A stretch of DNA of 5,993 bases. Source: an uncultured Tepidimonas sp. GTDB taxonomy: Bacteria > Pseudomonadota > Gammaproteobacteria > Burkholderiales > Burkholderiaceae_C. The translations under genes were made by a program, and so were the position numbers. Positions within the stretch are counted from its first letter, which is position 1, and every line of letters begins with the position of its first letter. The notes beneath the pieces are model-generated. The model had not been told where the DNA came from, made no database searches, and saw nothing but the letters and a program-made list of their open reading frames with translations. Location: positions 1-5,993 of the forward strand of contig CALEDU010000086.1 in NCBI GenBank assembly GCA_937949455.1, given 5' to 3'. Below are positions 5,623-5,993 of the stretch, in pieces.

Positions 5623-5993
5623 ATGAAGATCCTGCTCTCCAACGACGACGGCTACCAGGCGCCCGGCATCATGGCGCTGGCCCGCGCGCTGTCCGCATTT
5701 GCCGACGTCGAAGTCGTGGCGCCCGAGCACAACAACAGCGCCAAGTCCAACGCGCTGACGCTCAACGCACCGCTGTATGTGCACCGCGCCTCCCCAGGGG
5801 TGCGCTACGTCAACGGCACGCCAGCCGACTGTGTGCACATCGCGCTCACGGGGCTGCTCGACTACCGGCCCGATCTGGTCATCTCCGGTATCAACAACGG
5901 GGCCAATATGGGGGATGACACGATCTACTCGGGGACGGTGGGCGCGGCCATGGAGGGCTACCTGTTCGGCATCCCGGGCATTGCCTTTTCCTT
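5623..5993 (+). CDS. surE: 5'/3'-nucleotidase SurE (3' partial)
   Basis: Metal-dependent survival protein SurE, a cytosolic phosphatase acting on nucleoside 5'- and 3'-monophosphates and, in studied members, short polyphosphate. The window holds the first 123 residues of a protein usually about 250 long; the frame is open to the last base. The N-terminus [10 protein letters not shown] is the family signature with metal-binding Asp8 and Asp9. [16 protein letters not shown] at 31-46 carries the metal-site Ser39. [10 protein letters not shown] at 62-71 and [12 protein letters not shown] at 88-99, with Asn91, complete the visible site. Every expected active-site residue is present. The start is certain from the signature although no Shine-Dalgarno sequence precedes it (atccttcagt). 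In many proteobacteria surE is followed by pcm, nlpD and rpoS; that could not be checked here. Confidence 0.97.
   Translation, partial: MKILLSNDDGYQAPGIMALARALSAFADVEVVAPEHNNSAKSNALTLNAPLYVHRASPGVRYVNGTPADCVHIALTGLLDYRPDLVISGINNGANMGDDTIYSGTVGAAMEGYLFGIPGIAFS

Overview
The window looks like chromosomal core DNA of a GC-rich betaproteobacterium, most likely Burkholderiales of the Comamonadaceae type. This rests on the strong G/C bias at third codon positions, on a PpiD-type chaperone of that group's style, and on a surE gene placed divergently from an MDR quinone oxidoreductase. The genus cannot be fixed from the sequence alone. No transposase, integrase, phage gene, CRISPR array or toxin-antitoxin pair is visible.

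Layout. (1) Positions 2-1600, plus strand: the C-terminal part of a periplasmic PpiD/SurA-type peptidyl-prolyl isomerase; the N-terminal membrane anchor lies outside the window. (2) 1601-1828: a perfect TATAAT -10 box, a complete tRNA-His(GTG) gene with encoded G-1 and CCA, and a UUCG-tetraloop terminator, followed by a short second hairpin. (3) 1829-2932, plus strand: a 367-residue sugar-1-phosphate nucleotidyltransferase with a C-terminal left-handed beta-helix tail. (4) 2982-4370, minus strand, convergent with it: a sodium:solute symporter family transporter whose leader (4371-4496) is a TPP (thiamine pyrophosphate) riboswitch. (5) 4514-5506, minus strand: a zinc-free NADPH:quinone oxidoreductase. 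(6) 5623-5993, plus strand, divergent: the first half of surE, running off the window.

The most informative part is the riboswitch-symporter unit. The sequence predicts that the transporter belongs to the thiamine regulon and carries thiamine or a thiamine precursor, which the protein family alone would not reveal. The Shine-Dalgarno sequence is embedded in the conserved 3' part of the aptamer, and the 3' strand of P1 ends at the base before ATG, so ligand binding should block translation directly. A possible promoter for this unit overlaps the stop codon of the upstream oxidoreductase gene. At the other end, surE has a -10-like box only 8 nt before its ATG and no Shine-Dalgarno sequence, which suggests a leaderless or almost leaderless message.

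The remaining genes are housekeeping functions: envelope protein folding, tRNA supply, sugar-nucleotide synthesis, redox metabolism and nucleotide phosphatase/stress. They do not form one pathway. I see no wholly new system; the novel-leaning points are regulatory.
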